From the NCBI GenBank assembly GCA_015075175.1, contig JABTUV010000015.1, positions 1 through 64,000 of the forward strand: DNA of 64,000 nucleotides, in the 5' to 3' direction. The stretch is from a bacterium. Its GTDB lineage: Bacteria > Hinthialibacterota > Hinthialibacteria > H5-UNCL2. The notes under the pieces were generated by a model, which worked only from the letters and a program-made list of their open reading frames with translations, did not search any database and was not told where the DNA came from. Position numbers and translations under genes: made by a program. Position 1 is the first letter of the stretch, and each line of letters begins with the position of its first letter. Positions 26,040 through 33,635 of this stretch are shown here, piece by piece.

Positions 26040-27191
26040 ATGTGCGGAATCGCCGGCCTGATCTATTCCGACCGCGCGCGGCCCGTGGAGGCCGGAGCCA
26101 TCCGCGCCATGAATGCCGCCCTCGCCCATCGCGGACCCGACGACGAGGGCGTCTGGACCTCGGGCGCCGTCGGTCTGGGCCATCGCCGTCTCTCCATCAT
26201 CGACCTCTCCCCCGCCGGCCATCAACCCATGCAGAACGAAGACGGCTCGCTCCGCCTTGTCTTCAACGGTGAAATCTACAATTTTCCCGAGCTGCGCAAA
26301 CAGTGCCAGGAGCGCGGACACGCGCTGTCTTCGCATACCGACTCGGAAGTCATCCTGCATCTTTATGAAGACTTCGGCGACGCCGTGGTGGAACGGCTCA
26401 ACGGCATGTTTGCCTTCGGCCTCTGGGACGCGCGCAAAGAGCGACTGCTTCTGGCCGTGGATCGATTGGGCAAGAAGCCCATCCGCTACAGTCTCGGCCC
26501 GTGGGGACTGGCTTTCGGCAGCGAGATCGGCGCGCTGCTGGCCCTGCCCGAGGTCTCGCGCGAGGTCGATCACGAGGCCATCTGGCACTATCTCACGCTG
26601 GGCTACATTCCCGCGCCCATGACGGGTTTCTCCGACGTCCGCAAGCTGCCCGCCGCCCATCGCATGGTCTATGAAAGCGGGCGCGTTCGGCTCGAGCGCT
26701 ATTGGCGCATCGACCTCTCGCACAAGGACGCCAAGCGACCCGAGGAGTGGCAGGAGGAAATTCTCGCGCTCCTGGAGGATGCGGTGAAAATCCGCATGGA
26801 GAGCGACGTACCGCTGGGCGCGTTCCTCTCCGGCGGCGTGGACAGCAGCGCCGTCGTGGCTCTGATGGCCAGGCATTCGAGCCGCCCCGTGCGCACTTTC
26901 TCCATCGGCTTCGCCGAAGAGAAGTACAACGAGCTGCCGGCCGCCCGCGACGTGGCCGGCTGGTTTTCCACCGAGCATACCGAACTGGTCGTGCGCCCCT
27001 CGGCCATGGAGGTCTTCCCGAAGCTGGTGGACGCTTACGGCGAGCCTTACGCCGACTCCTCCGCGCTGCCGTCGTACTATCTGGCCCAGGTGACGCGGCA
27101 GTACGTCACGGTCGCCCTCAACGGCGACGGCGGGGACGAGAACCGCCGGTTACGAGCGTTACAGTCTCTTCGAGGCGCGTGGACAGGATGA
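26040..27191 (+). CDS. asnB: asparagine synthase (glutamine-hydrolysing), N-terminal and early synthetase part; frame lost at 27,143
   Basis: Class II glutamine amidotransferase: Cys2 nucleophile (MCGIAGL), HRGPDDEGVW, GLGHRRLSIIDLSP and FNGEIYNF. The synthetase domain shows the PPi-loop AFLSGGVDSSAVVAL and the adenylate-binding RTFSIGFAE. After GDGGDEN the frame fails: expected FAGYERY is found one frame over (AGYERYSLFEAR), then a second shift near 27,180 restores the rest of the gene in the third frame. Members of this family in polysaccharide loci amidate sugar carboxylates instead of making free asparagine. Following the flippase gene favours that role here. Confidence 0.85.
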   Translation: MCGIAGLIYSDRARPVEAGAIRAMNAALAHRGPDDEGVWTSGAVGLGHRRLSIIDLSPAGHQPMQNEDGSLRLVFNGEIYNFPELRKQCQERGHALSSHTDSEVILHLYEDFGDAVVERLNGMFAFGLWDARKERLLLAVDRLGKKPIRYSLGPWGLAFGSEIGALLALPEVSREVDHEAIWHYLTLGYIPAPMTGFSDVRKLPAAHRMVYESGRVRLERYWRIDLSHKDAKRPEEWQEEILALLEDAVKIRMESDVPLGAFLSGGVDSSAVVALMARHSSRPVRTFSIGFAEEKYNELPAARDVAGWFSTEHTELVVRPSAMEVFPKLVDAYGEPYADSSALPSYYLAQVTRQYVTVALNGDGGDENRRLRALQSLRGAWTG

Positions 27192-27937
27192 CGGCCGTCC
27201 CGCGGGCCTTGCGCATGGGGCCGCTTTTTTCCGCGCTGGCGCCCTGCCTGCGGCCCCTCTCGCCGCGGCTGGCGGACAAGCTGGGGCTGGCCGCCGACCT
27301 CTCCAGCCCGCTCCTGGCGCGCCGCTACCTGCGCTTCATCAACGCCTTTGACAACGCGGGCAAGGCGGCCCTGGTCACACCTGAGTTCTACGAGCAACAC
27401 GCCGGTTCGCCTACCCTGGAGTGGGTCTCCACGCGCATGAGCGAACCGGAGGCGGGTTCCCATGCGCTCGACCGGATGCTCTACTTCGACATCCGCGAGT
27501 ACCTGCCCTATGATCTCCTGGTCAAGATCGACATCGCGACCATGGCGCACGCGCTGGAGAGCCGCTCGCCCCTTCTGGACTATCGCATGTTGGAGCTCTC
27601 GGCGCGCATGCCCGCGTCGCTGAAACTATCCCACGGGGAGAAGAAAGCCGTCTTCAAGAAGGCGCTGGAGGAACTCTTTCCCCGCGCCCACCTCGACCGG
27701 CGCAAGATGGGTTTCGGCATCCCCATTCACGATTGGTTTCGCGGCGAACTGAAGGAGATGGCGGTGGACGTGCTGACCTCGCCGCGGTCGGCCCAGCGCG
27801 GCATCATCCGTCCCGCGGCGGTGCGACGCATGTTGGACGATCACTTCTCCGGCCGCTCGGGCGAAGGGGTGCGCATCTGGACGCTGCTCTTCTTGGAGAT
27901 GTGGTTCCGGCGCTGGGTGGATGGAGAGGCGGGCTAG
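27180..27937 (+). CDS. asnB: asparagine synthase, C-terminal part
   Basis: Continues the synthetase domain: LYFDIREYLPYDLLVKIDIA, MAHALESRSPLLDYRMLELS, KKAVFKKALEELFPR and RRKMGFGIPIHDWFRGEL are all canonical AsnB sequence. Two frame changes within 40 bases (near 27,143 and 27,180) separate it from the N-terminal part. The open frame nominally begins at 26702 but that upstream portion is a shadow. As written, the product is split after the PPi-binding region and should be inactive unless the indels are sequence errors. Confidence 0.85.
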
Positions 27938-27956
27938 CATGCGCCACTGCTCTTGC

Positions 27957-28048
27957 CTGTCATTTCGACCGCAGGGAGAAATCTTGCAGCGTGCGCGGGA
28001 TACCACCGACCTGCCGAGAAAGATTTCTCCCTCCGGTCGAAATGACAA
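27957..28048. repeat. family A inverted pair
   Basis: TGTCATTTCGACCGCAGG + GAGAAATC at the left and GATTTCTCC + CTCCGGTCGAAATGACA at the right form a hairpin with arms of about 26 bp and a 38-base loop, between asnB and the first GT4 gene. Confidence 0.85.
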
Positions 28049-28075
28049 CGGACCCGGCAAGGGGTGGTAGTAACG

Positions 28076-29200
28076 ATGGAACGCCGGCTGTGCATCGTCA
28101 ATCTCTATGCGCGGGCGCTGTTCCAGCCGGCGGTCGCCGCCCCGTTCGGCGGCAGCGAGGTGCAAATGGCGGGATTGGCGCGGGCCTTCGCCCGGCGGCC
28201 TGGCTGGCGCGTCTCCATGGTCGTCGGCGACTTCGGCCAGCCCCCGCGCGAGGAAATCGAGGGTATCACCTTCATCCGCAGCGTGCGCGTCGGTCAGCTG
28301 AACCTCCTGGCGCGTCTCCTTAACTCGCGGCGCTATCTGCGGGCGTTCAGGGAGGCGGACGCGGACCTCTATCTCATCACCGCCGATGCCGGCACGCTCA
28401 TCTGGCGGCTGGCGCGCTTCTGCCGCCGCCACGGCCGGCGCCTGGTCAACCGCGTCAGCAGCGACAGCTATGCCGACGCCGGTTTCCTTTCCGACGATCC
28501 GGTTCGCGCCCACCTCTACGAACGCGCCCTCAGGCAGTGCGACTTGGTCGTCGCCCAAAACGCCGGGCAGGTCGTGAACCTGCGGGAACTGTTTGGCGTC
28601 TACGCCGTGACTGTCAATGCGCTCGGGCCGCCCGTGCTTGACGAGGCCGAACAACCCCAGCGCCGCCACGTCCTCTGGGTGGGAAGGGCGCGGCGCATGA
28701 AGCGTCCCGAGCTCTTCATGGAACTGGCAGAAGCCCTGCCGCACCAGTCATTTGTGATGATCCTGTCGCCCGACGAACCGGACTTCGCCGAAACCGTAGA
28801 GCGCGCGGCGCGGCTCGTACATAATCTCACGCTGGTTCCCGGCGTCCCGCCTTCGGCCATGCGCGACTACTATCTCTCCGCCAAGGTGCTCGTGAATACC
28901 TCCGATTACGAGGGCTTCCCCAGCACCTTCGTGGAGGCTTTCTGCGCGGGCGTCCCCGTCGTTTCGCTCCATGCCGATCCCGATGAGTTGCTGAGCCGGC
29001 AGGAACTGGGATGCTGTGCCCGGGGCGACATGGACGACCTCGTCGCGGGCGTGCGGAAATTGGTCGAGAACTCCCAGCACTGGCGGCAGGTCAGCCTGCG
29101 CGCGCTCGAGTATGCGCGGCAGCACTACGATCCGGAGCGGGTCGTGGCCCGTTACGAGGAGCTGTTCAAGCTGGCGCTGGAAAAGGGAAAGCGCCCATGA
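28076..29200 (+). CDS. glycosyltransferase family 4 (GT-B)
   Basis: 374-residue GT-B enzyme. N-terminal acceptor domain has the glycine-rich FGGSEVQMAGLARAF loop; the C-terminal nucleotide-sugar domain has LWVGRARRMKRPELFMELAE (conserved G-R-x3-KRP), and the EX7E motif in YEGFPSTFVEAFCAGVPVV. Start at ATG 28076; an earlier in-frame GTG lacks support. The stop overlaps the next gene's start (ATGA). The next gene encodes a close paralogue, so the pair probably adds successive sugars to a lipid-linked repeat unit. Confidence 0.9.
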   Translation: MERRLCIVNLYARALFQPAVAAPFGGSEVQMAGLARAFARRPGWRVSMVVGDFGQPPREEIEGITFIRSVRVGQLNLLARLLNSRRYLRAFREADADLYLITADAGTLIWRLARFCRRHGRRLVNRVSSDSYADAGFLSDDPVRAHLYERALRQCDLVVAQNAGQVVNLRELFGVYAVTVNALGPPVLDEAEQPQRRHVLWVGRARRMKRPELFMELAEALPHQSFVMILSPDEPDFAETVERAARLVHNLTLVPGVPPSAMRDYYLSAKVLVNTSDYEGFPSTFVEAFCAGVPVVSLHADPDELLSRQELGCCARGDMDDLVAGVRKLVENSQHWRQVSLRALEYARQHYDPERVVARYEELFKLALEKGKRP

Positions 29201-30354
29201 ACGCGACTCTTGCGCGACCGCCGGAGGCAGAGGGCAGTCCGGTCACCATCGGCGTGGTATCGCTTACCGCCTATGGGCTGTTCGTCCCCGGCAGCGCGCG
29301 CCGTTACGGCGGCTCGGAGGTGCAACTGGCGCGCCTCTGCCGCGCCGTCGCCGCCCGACCTGGCTATCACGTCGTGCTCATCACCTCCGGCGAGGGACCC
29401 TTCACGACAATCCTCGTGGACGGCGTGGAGGTTCGCAAACTGCCGTGGCGTCCCGATGCCGGCTCCCGGGGCAAGCTGCTCCTGGCTTGGCGATTGCGGC
29501 GCGAAATCGCCCGCCTCGCACCCGACCTCTACGTCCAGCGCTGCCTCGGGATCGAGACCGGCTTGGTCGGCTCCGAATGCCGCCGGAGAGGCGTTCCCTT
29601 CATCTACATGACGGCCAGCGACTGGGATTGCGACGGTACCTACGATCGTGAACGACCGGCATGGATCACGCGCATCTCCCATCGGGGCATGAGGGCCGCC
29701 GACCTCATTCTCACGCAGACCGAGCGCCACCGCGCCATGCTGCGCGCGACCTACGGCCTTGAAAGCAAAGTCCTCCCCTCGCTGTGCGACTTGCCCACCC
29801 CCGCGCCCTGGCCGCGCGCGCATTGGTTGTGGGTGGGACGCTGCGAACAAAGCAAGCGCCCCGATCTCTTTCTCGATCTTGCCCAGGCTTTTCCTGCCGA
29901 ATCCTTTGTCCTCATCGCGCCGGTGGGAAATGATCCGGCGTTATTCGAGAGTATCCGCGCCCGCGCCCGGCAACTGTCCAACGTCCGCTTTCTTGCCGGC
30001 GTTCCCTATCACGAGATGGACCAGTATTATCGCGCCGCCAAGGGACTGATCAACACGGCGACCCAGGAAGGATTCCCCAACGTTTTCCTGGAGGCGAGCA
30101 AACACGGCGCGCCCATCCTCTCCCTCGCCGTCAATCCCGATGAATACCTCACGCGTCATGCCGCCGGCATCTGCGTGTCCGGCGATTGGCAGGCGATGAA
30201 ATCGCAACTGTCCGCGTGGTGCAGCGATGAAACAACACTCGCGAAGATGGGCGAGTCCGGCCGTCATTACATCGCCCAACATCATGCGACCGAGCGCGTG
30301 CTGCAAGCCTTTCTCTCCCACTTGCATTCGCTCCTCACACGACCCAAAACCTGA
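29197..30354 (+). CDS. glycosyltransferase family 4 (GT-B), paralogue of the preceding gene
   Basis: 385 residues. Shares with its neighbour the YGGSEVQLARLCRAVAA loop, the LWVGRCEQSKRPDLFLDLAQ donor-domain phrase and EX7E in QEGFPNVFLEASKHGAP. The N-terminal 20 residues differ. ATG at 29197 overlaps the upstream stop by four bases, so translation is coupled. Last gene of the locus; an AT-rich segment follows. Confidence 0.9.
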   Translation: MNATLARPPEAEGSPVTIGVVSLTAYGLFVPGSARRYGGSEVQLARLCRAVAARPGYHVVLITSGEGPFTTILVDGVEVRKLPWRPDAGSRGKLLLAWRLRREIARLAPDLYVQRCLGIETGLVGSECRRRGVPFIYMTASDWDCDGTYDRERPAWITRISHRGMRAADLILTQTERHRAMLRATYGLESKVLPSLCDLPTPAPWPRAHWLWVGRCEQSKRPDLFLDLAQAFPAESFVLIAPVGNDPALFESIRARARQLSNVRFLAGVPYHEMDQYYRAAKGLINTATQEGFPNVFLEASKHGAPILSLAVNPDEYLTRHAAGICVSGDWQAMKSQLSAWCSDETTLAKMGESGRHYIAQHHATERVLQAFLSHLHSLLTRPKT

Positions 30355-30450
30355 TGTGATGATTATTAAATAAATATAAAATACATCATAAACTTCAACC
30401 AAAATATATATCATTGATATAATATACATGAAAAGTCGTCACATAATACG
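30355..30450. other. AT-rich island
   Basis: About 75-80 percent A+T in a region otherwise about 60-65 percent G+C. Contains TATAAT-like strings (GATATAATATAC near 30,416) and GTCAC-ATAATAC-GTGAC. It could hold a promoter reading right, or mark foreign DNA. A 100-codon frame starting at 30450 (MSQFHAHPKSVIDDPAW...) follows; its product matches no family I know and ends in palindromic sequence, so I do not call it. Confidence 0.5.
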
Positions 30451-30594
30451 TGACTATGAGTCAATTTCATGCCCACCCCAAAAGCGTGATTGACGACCCC
30501 GCTTGGATTAATAAAATACGCTGGCAATGGAAGGTGGGCCGGTGGATCGCGTCGCGCGGCACCTTGATTGACGCGCGCGAGCGCGCCCGGCAGA

Positions 30595-30628
30595 GGAAAA
30601 AAAAGACTAACGCGGGAGCGCTAGTCTT
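30595..30628 (-). terminator. minus-strand intrinsic terminator (for H1-like gene)
   Basis: On the minus strand AAGACTAGCGC-TCCC-GCGTTAGTCTT is followed by a run of T residues. The stem is 11 bp with one mismatch. It would end transcripts coming from the lysine-rich protein gene at 31158-30874, giving a 3' untranslated region of about 270 bases. Confidence 0.75.
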
Positions 30629-30682
30629 AAGGCGAGCGCGCCAAGCGCGGCGCGCTGCGGATGGATGCAAAACTCGTTGGCT

Positions 30683-30727
30683 GCAAACGCCAGTCCGGTG
30701 CTACCTCTTCCGGGCTGGAGGCTTTGC
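30683..30727. ncRNA. structured RNA candidate between opposed terminators
   Basis: GCAAA-CG-CCAGTCCGG, an 11-base loop, then CCGGGCTGG-AGGC-TTTGC make a long, nearly continuous hairpin, followed at 30,738-30,753 by ACAGCC-GTC-GGGCTGT. Both lie in the stretch covered by the minus-strand and the plus-strand terminators, so either strand's RNA could carry them. Read on the minus strand, CGCAAAGCCTCC resembles part of the c-di-GMP-I riboswitch core, but the matching GGGCAAACC half is missing. Confidence 0.35.
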
Positions 30728-30756
30728 GGTCTTCCTGACAGCCGTCGGGCTGTGAA

Positions 30757-30790
30757 AGAGAACCGTCCTCTTGGGCGGTTCTCTTTTTTT
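30757..30790 (+). terminator. plus-strand intrinsic terminator
   Basis: AGAGAACCGTCC-TCTT-GGGCGGTTCTCT followed by T7. The 12-bp stem has one G-T pair. It faces the minus-strand terminator at 30.6 kb, so two opposed transcripts overlap by about 190 bases here. Confidence 0.88.
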
Positions 30791-30873
30791 AACGGGCCCG
30801 CAGTCGCCTTGACCCCGTCCCACCGGATGGACGCGAAAAACAAGCAGTCGTCGAACCCGGCCTGCCCGGAAGC

Positions 30874-31158
30874 TCAGTTCTCCGTAATCGGAGTCGTCGG
30901 AGTCATGGGCGTCAACGGAGTCGGAGGAGTCGTGGGGGGCTCCACCTTCTTCGGAGCGGGCTTCCGGACCGCCTTCTTGACTTTCTTCTTGGCGGGTTTC
31001 TTGACCGCCTTCTTGACCGCCTTGGTCTTTTTGGCCGCTTTCTTGACCGTCTTCTTGGTTGTCTTCCGGACCAACTTCTTGGCCTTCTTCACGGCCTTTT
31101 TCGTTGCTTTCTTCTTCTTAGTGGTCTTCTTGGCTGCCTTTTTCTTCGCCTTCTTCAT
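30874..31158 (-). CDS. lysine/alanine-rich histone H1-like DNA-binding protein
   Basis: 94 residues; the first 70 are almost only Lys, Ala, Thr, Val (KKAxKK, KKAVKKAKK patterns), the last 20 are Pro/Thr-rich (PTTPPTPLTPMTPTTPI). Eukaryotic-H1-tail-like proteins of this sort (Hc1/Hc2, KAP-like tails) bind and compact DNA in Chlamydiae, Planctomycetes and some Proteobacteria. The start has a perfect AGGAGGTGA site. A good sigma-70 promoter lies about 150 bases upstream, so a leader is present. Expression is probably high. Low complexity makes exact orthology impossible. Confidence 0.75.
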   Translation of the reverse strand: MKKAKKKAAKKTTKKKKATKKAVKKAKKLVRKTTKKTVKKAAKKTKAVKKAVKKPAKKKVKKAVRKPAPKKVEPPTTPPTPLTPMTPTTPITEN

Positions 31159-31313
31159 TCTGGTGTCACCTCCTTTCTTTTGCCATTTTTATCGAAATCA
31201 TCGGTTCCGTCGTCTAGCTTTTCTACATGTCGCCCTACAGCTCGCCGGATGACCTAGCAGTTGTAGAGATTATCAATCCGGACAATTCAGCATTTACTAT
31301 ATTTTAATTGGAT

Positions 31314-31342
31314 CATATAAAGAAGGCGAAATACCTTGTCAA
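31314..31342 (-). promoter_or_regulatory. sigma-70 promoter of the H1-like gene
   Basis: On the minus strand TTGACA (31342-31337), 17 bases, TATATG (31319-31314), in an AT-rich context. It gives a leader of about 150 bases before the ATG at 31158. Confidence 0.75.
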
Positions 31343-31389
31343 GCAAAAAAATCTGTCATAAGGGGCAAAGTAGCGCGATTCTTCCGGCA

Positions 31390-31458
31390 GGGGAGCCGTG
31401 CGGCAGCAATCTGCCGCAGTCCACCGGGGGCAAGGCGCTGCGCAACGTCCGGGGCGGG
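31390..31458. repeat. palindromic repeat, family H (reverse copy)
   Basis: GCGGCAGCAATCTGCCGC with AGTCCACCGGGGGCAAGGCGC and TGCGCAACG; reverse-complement relative of the copy at 18.55-18.66 kb. It sits between the H1-like promoter and the end of the GH43 gene. Confidence 0.7.
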
Positions 31459-31479
31459 GCGGCGCAGTGCGCCGGGCAA

Positions 31480-33033
31480 CTACGGAGTGACGGCAAAGCC
31501 CAGAAAGCGGGTGTCCCAAGTCGGCTCCCGGCGGCCGCCGACGACGCCAAGGCCGATCATGGGGAGCGGGTCGGTGAACTTGCACCGGCCCGCGTCGGTC
31601 CACGTCTTCCCGTCCCGGCCGGCGCTGAAGGAAACCTCCGATCCCTTGCGGACCAGCCGCAGGAAGACCCGGTCCCCCCGCGCCATCGGCGTCCTCTGTT
31701 CCCTCCATTCGCCGGCTCGATCTTCTCCCACGACGAGAGAACGGCCGTCGCGTCCCACCGCCAGACGCACAAAGTGGTCGTGGTCTCGCCAGAGGCACAG
31801 GAAGGCGCCGGTCGCCGCGCGGACTTCGACCGTGGCCGCGAAGTCCCCTTCCGGCGCGTACTGGAGAAACACGTTGCGGGCGGCATCGCCATGCTCGCGC
31901 GCGTCGCCCGCAGGACGCACCACCAGCGCCCCCCGCTCCAGCCGCCACGCCTCGGGCGACTCGTTGAAGACGATCCAGTGCCGCCGGTCCAGCGCAGTTC
32001 CTGCAAAGTCGTCGCTTCCGGCCCGGCCAAAGGGCTTGGCGCCGGAGGGCAGCGGCTGCGGCGTCAACGTCGGCCCGTCGCACACCAGCCGCGCCGGCCC
32101 GGTCGCCTCCGGCACGAATCGCACCCGGTCGATGGCCAACTGCCGCCGCCCACCCGAGGAAAACCACATGTGCGTATGGTGGACTGAGAACCACTCCGAG
32201 CCGTCCGGCGATTTTATCAGGGCGTTATGCCCCGGCCCGGAGACTCCCGGAACGCGCGACAGGATGGGATTGCCCTCGTACTTCTTCCAGGGTCCCAGCG
32301 GCGACCGGCTGGTCGCGTAGCCGACCGCGTAGTTGGGATCGGAAAAGCCGTTGCCGGAGTACAGCAAGTAGTACCAACCCTCGTGCTTCACCACGAAGGG
32401 AGCCTCGTTGACGTGCCACTCGCCGGCGGACTCCCACGGGCGTTCGGCCTTCAGGCAGAACGCGGGCGTCGCCGCGATGGAGAGAAGATCGGCGGAGAGG
32501 GGCGCCACGTAAACCTGGTTGCCGCCGGCCTGCATCAACTCCAGGACGAAAAAGAGATACGCCCGGCCGTCGTCGTCAAGGAAGCAATGTCCGTCGATGG
32601 TGTCGTGGTCCAGTCGCAGGAGCGGCGCGGCGGCGTCCACGAACGGCCCCAGCGGCGACTCCGCCGTGGCCACGCACACCGCCTTGCCCGCCGCCGCAAT
32701 CTGAAAACTCGGCGACGCGCTGTAAAAAAGATAGAAAACGCCCCCCTTCTCCACTACCTCCGGCGCCCAGAAGTGGTACCGGCCCCAGGACGTCTCCGTC
32801 TTGCGGAAGCAGTATCCCCGATGCACCCAGTGCACGAGGTCATCGGAGGTCCAGACGAAATAACCGTTGTGCACGTCGGAGGTGGCGTAAAGGTAGTATG
32901 TCCCCTCGTGTCGCAGGACATACGGGTCCGCCAAGAGGACCTGCAAGGGATTGCAGTAGCGGTCCACGAAACCTCCGGCGCGGGCCGGGCCGGTTGCGAC
33001 AACGACCAGCAGGCAGGAGGCAAAGAGACGCAT
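31480..33033 (-). CDS. secreted GH43 glycosidase (beta-xylosidase/arabinofuranosidase type)
   Basis: 517 residues. Signal peptide (MRLFASCLLVVVATGPARA), then a five-bladed propeller (about 25-325) with GH43 residues: catalytic base Asp in LLADPYVLRHEGTYYLYATS, pKa-modulating Asp in IDGHCFLDDDGRAYLFF, acid Glu in HVNEAPFVVKHEGWYYLLYS. The C-terminal 190 residues form a concanavalin-like domain typical of GH43 xylosidases. The ATG at 33033 overlaps the pseudopilin stop (TGATG), so it is translationally coupled. The stop TAG is the TAG of a family G palindrome (CCGTAGTTGC). Confidence 0.9.
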   Translation of the reverse strand: MRLFASCLLVVVATGPARAGGFVDRYCNPLQVLLADPYVLRHEGTYYLYATSDVHNGYFVWTSDDLVHWVHRGYCFRKTETSWGRYHFWAPEVVEKGGVFYLFYSASPSFQIAAAGKAVCVATAESPLGPFVDAAAPLLRLDHDTIDGHCFLDDDGRAYLFFVLELMQAGGNQVYVAPLSADLLSIAATPAFCLKAERPWESAGEWHVNEAPFVVKHEGWYYLLYSGNGFSDPNYAVGYATSRSPLGPWKKYEGNPILSRVPGVSGPGHNALIKSPDGSEWFSVHHTHMWFSSGGRRQLAIDRVRFVPEATGPARLVCDGPTLTPQPLPSGAKPFGRAGSDDFAGTALDRRHWIVFNESPEAWRLERGALVVRPAGDAREHGDAARNVFLQYAPEGDFAATVEVRAATGAFLCLWRDHDHFVRLAVGRDGRSLVVGEDRAGEWREQRTPMARGDRVFLRLVRKGSEVSFSAGRDGKTWTDAGRCKFTDPLPMIGLGVVGGRREPTWDTRFLGFAVTP

Positions 33034-33635
33034 CAATTCCATTCCTTGCGCGTTCGGAGGAGCTCGCCGCGCGAGACGATGCCGTTGGTGGGATCGTAAA
33101 GAAACGGATCGGGAGAGAGGGCGCCCTCGCCGATGAAATGGGCGTTGCGCGACGAGTCCGGCTCCAGCGTCCGGTCCGGTCCGCGGCTGCGCAGGAGAAA
33201 GGTGTGGTCGTGGCGATAGGGCCAGAGCGCGTGCGGCGTGGGATTGCAGGCATAGCCCCAGAAGTTGGTCCAGGTCAGATAAAACGAATCGGCGATGTCC
33301 CACTGCGGGCCGGATGGCTCCGCCTCGCTCGGCGTGAACAACTCCCGCCACTTGACTCCCGTAAGATAGGGGACGGGCGTGGTAAAAAACGAATAACGTT
33401 TGTGGTACGGGTACTCCGTACACGTGCTCATGTCCCGATAGGGAGGATACTCGCCGGCCCAATCGACGGCGTAGGCCTCGGCGGCATGGGCCATGGTTCG
33501 CAAGTCTCCCTGCACCGCCGCCACCCGCGCGCGCACCTGCGCCGACAGAAAGTTGGGGACCGCGATGGCCGCCAGGATCGAGACGATGGCGACCACGACC
33601 AGGAGTTCGATCAGCGTGAAGGCGCCCCGTCTCAA
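33033..33635 (-). CDS. type II secretion pseudopilin-like protein (PulG-type N-terminus)
   Basis: 200 residues from a TTG start at 33635 (GGAGG ten bases upstream; TTG overlaps the upstream TGA). The prepilin site is at the extreme N-terminus: LRRG then AFTLIELLVVVAIVSILAAIA, cleaved after Gly with Glu5. The continuation VPNFLSAQVRARVAAVQGDL and MAHAAEAYAVDWAGEYPP is the DUF1559-related/PulG-like form common in Planctomycetes, Hydrogenedentota and Sumerlaeota. Placed between an oxidoreductase and a secreted GH43 enzyme. Several such proteins per genome are usual and many are not true pilus parts. Confidence 0.85.
   Translation of the reverse strand: MRRGAFTLIELLVVVAIVSILAAIAVPNFLSAQVRARVAAVQGDLRTMAHAAEAYAVDWAGEYPPYRDMSTCTEYPYHKRYSFFTTPVPYLTGVKWRELFTPSEAEPSGPQWDIADSFYLTWTNFWGYACNPTPHALWPYRHDHTFLLRSRGPDRTLEPDSSRNAHFIGEGALSPDPFLYDPTNGIVSRGELLRTRKEWN

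Noticed and set aside
27130-27190. Programmed frameshift in asnB
   Set aside because: Two frame changes within 40 bases in a strictly conserved motif region do not fit recoding.
30450-30755. 101-codon plus-strand gene (MSQFHAHPKSV...)
   Set aside because: No family match, no ribosome-binding site, and the second half is translated palindromic sequence ending in the terminator region.
30660-30760. c-di-GMP-I riboswitch on the minus strand
   Set aside because: CGCAAAGCCTCC and GGTAGC resemble the core, but the GGGCAAACC half is missing and the element would lie in a 3' untranslated region. Kept only as a structured-RNA candidate.
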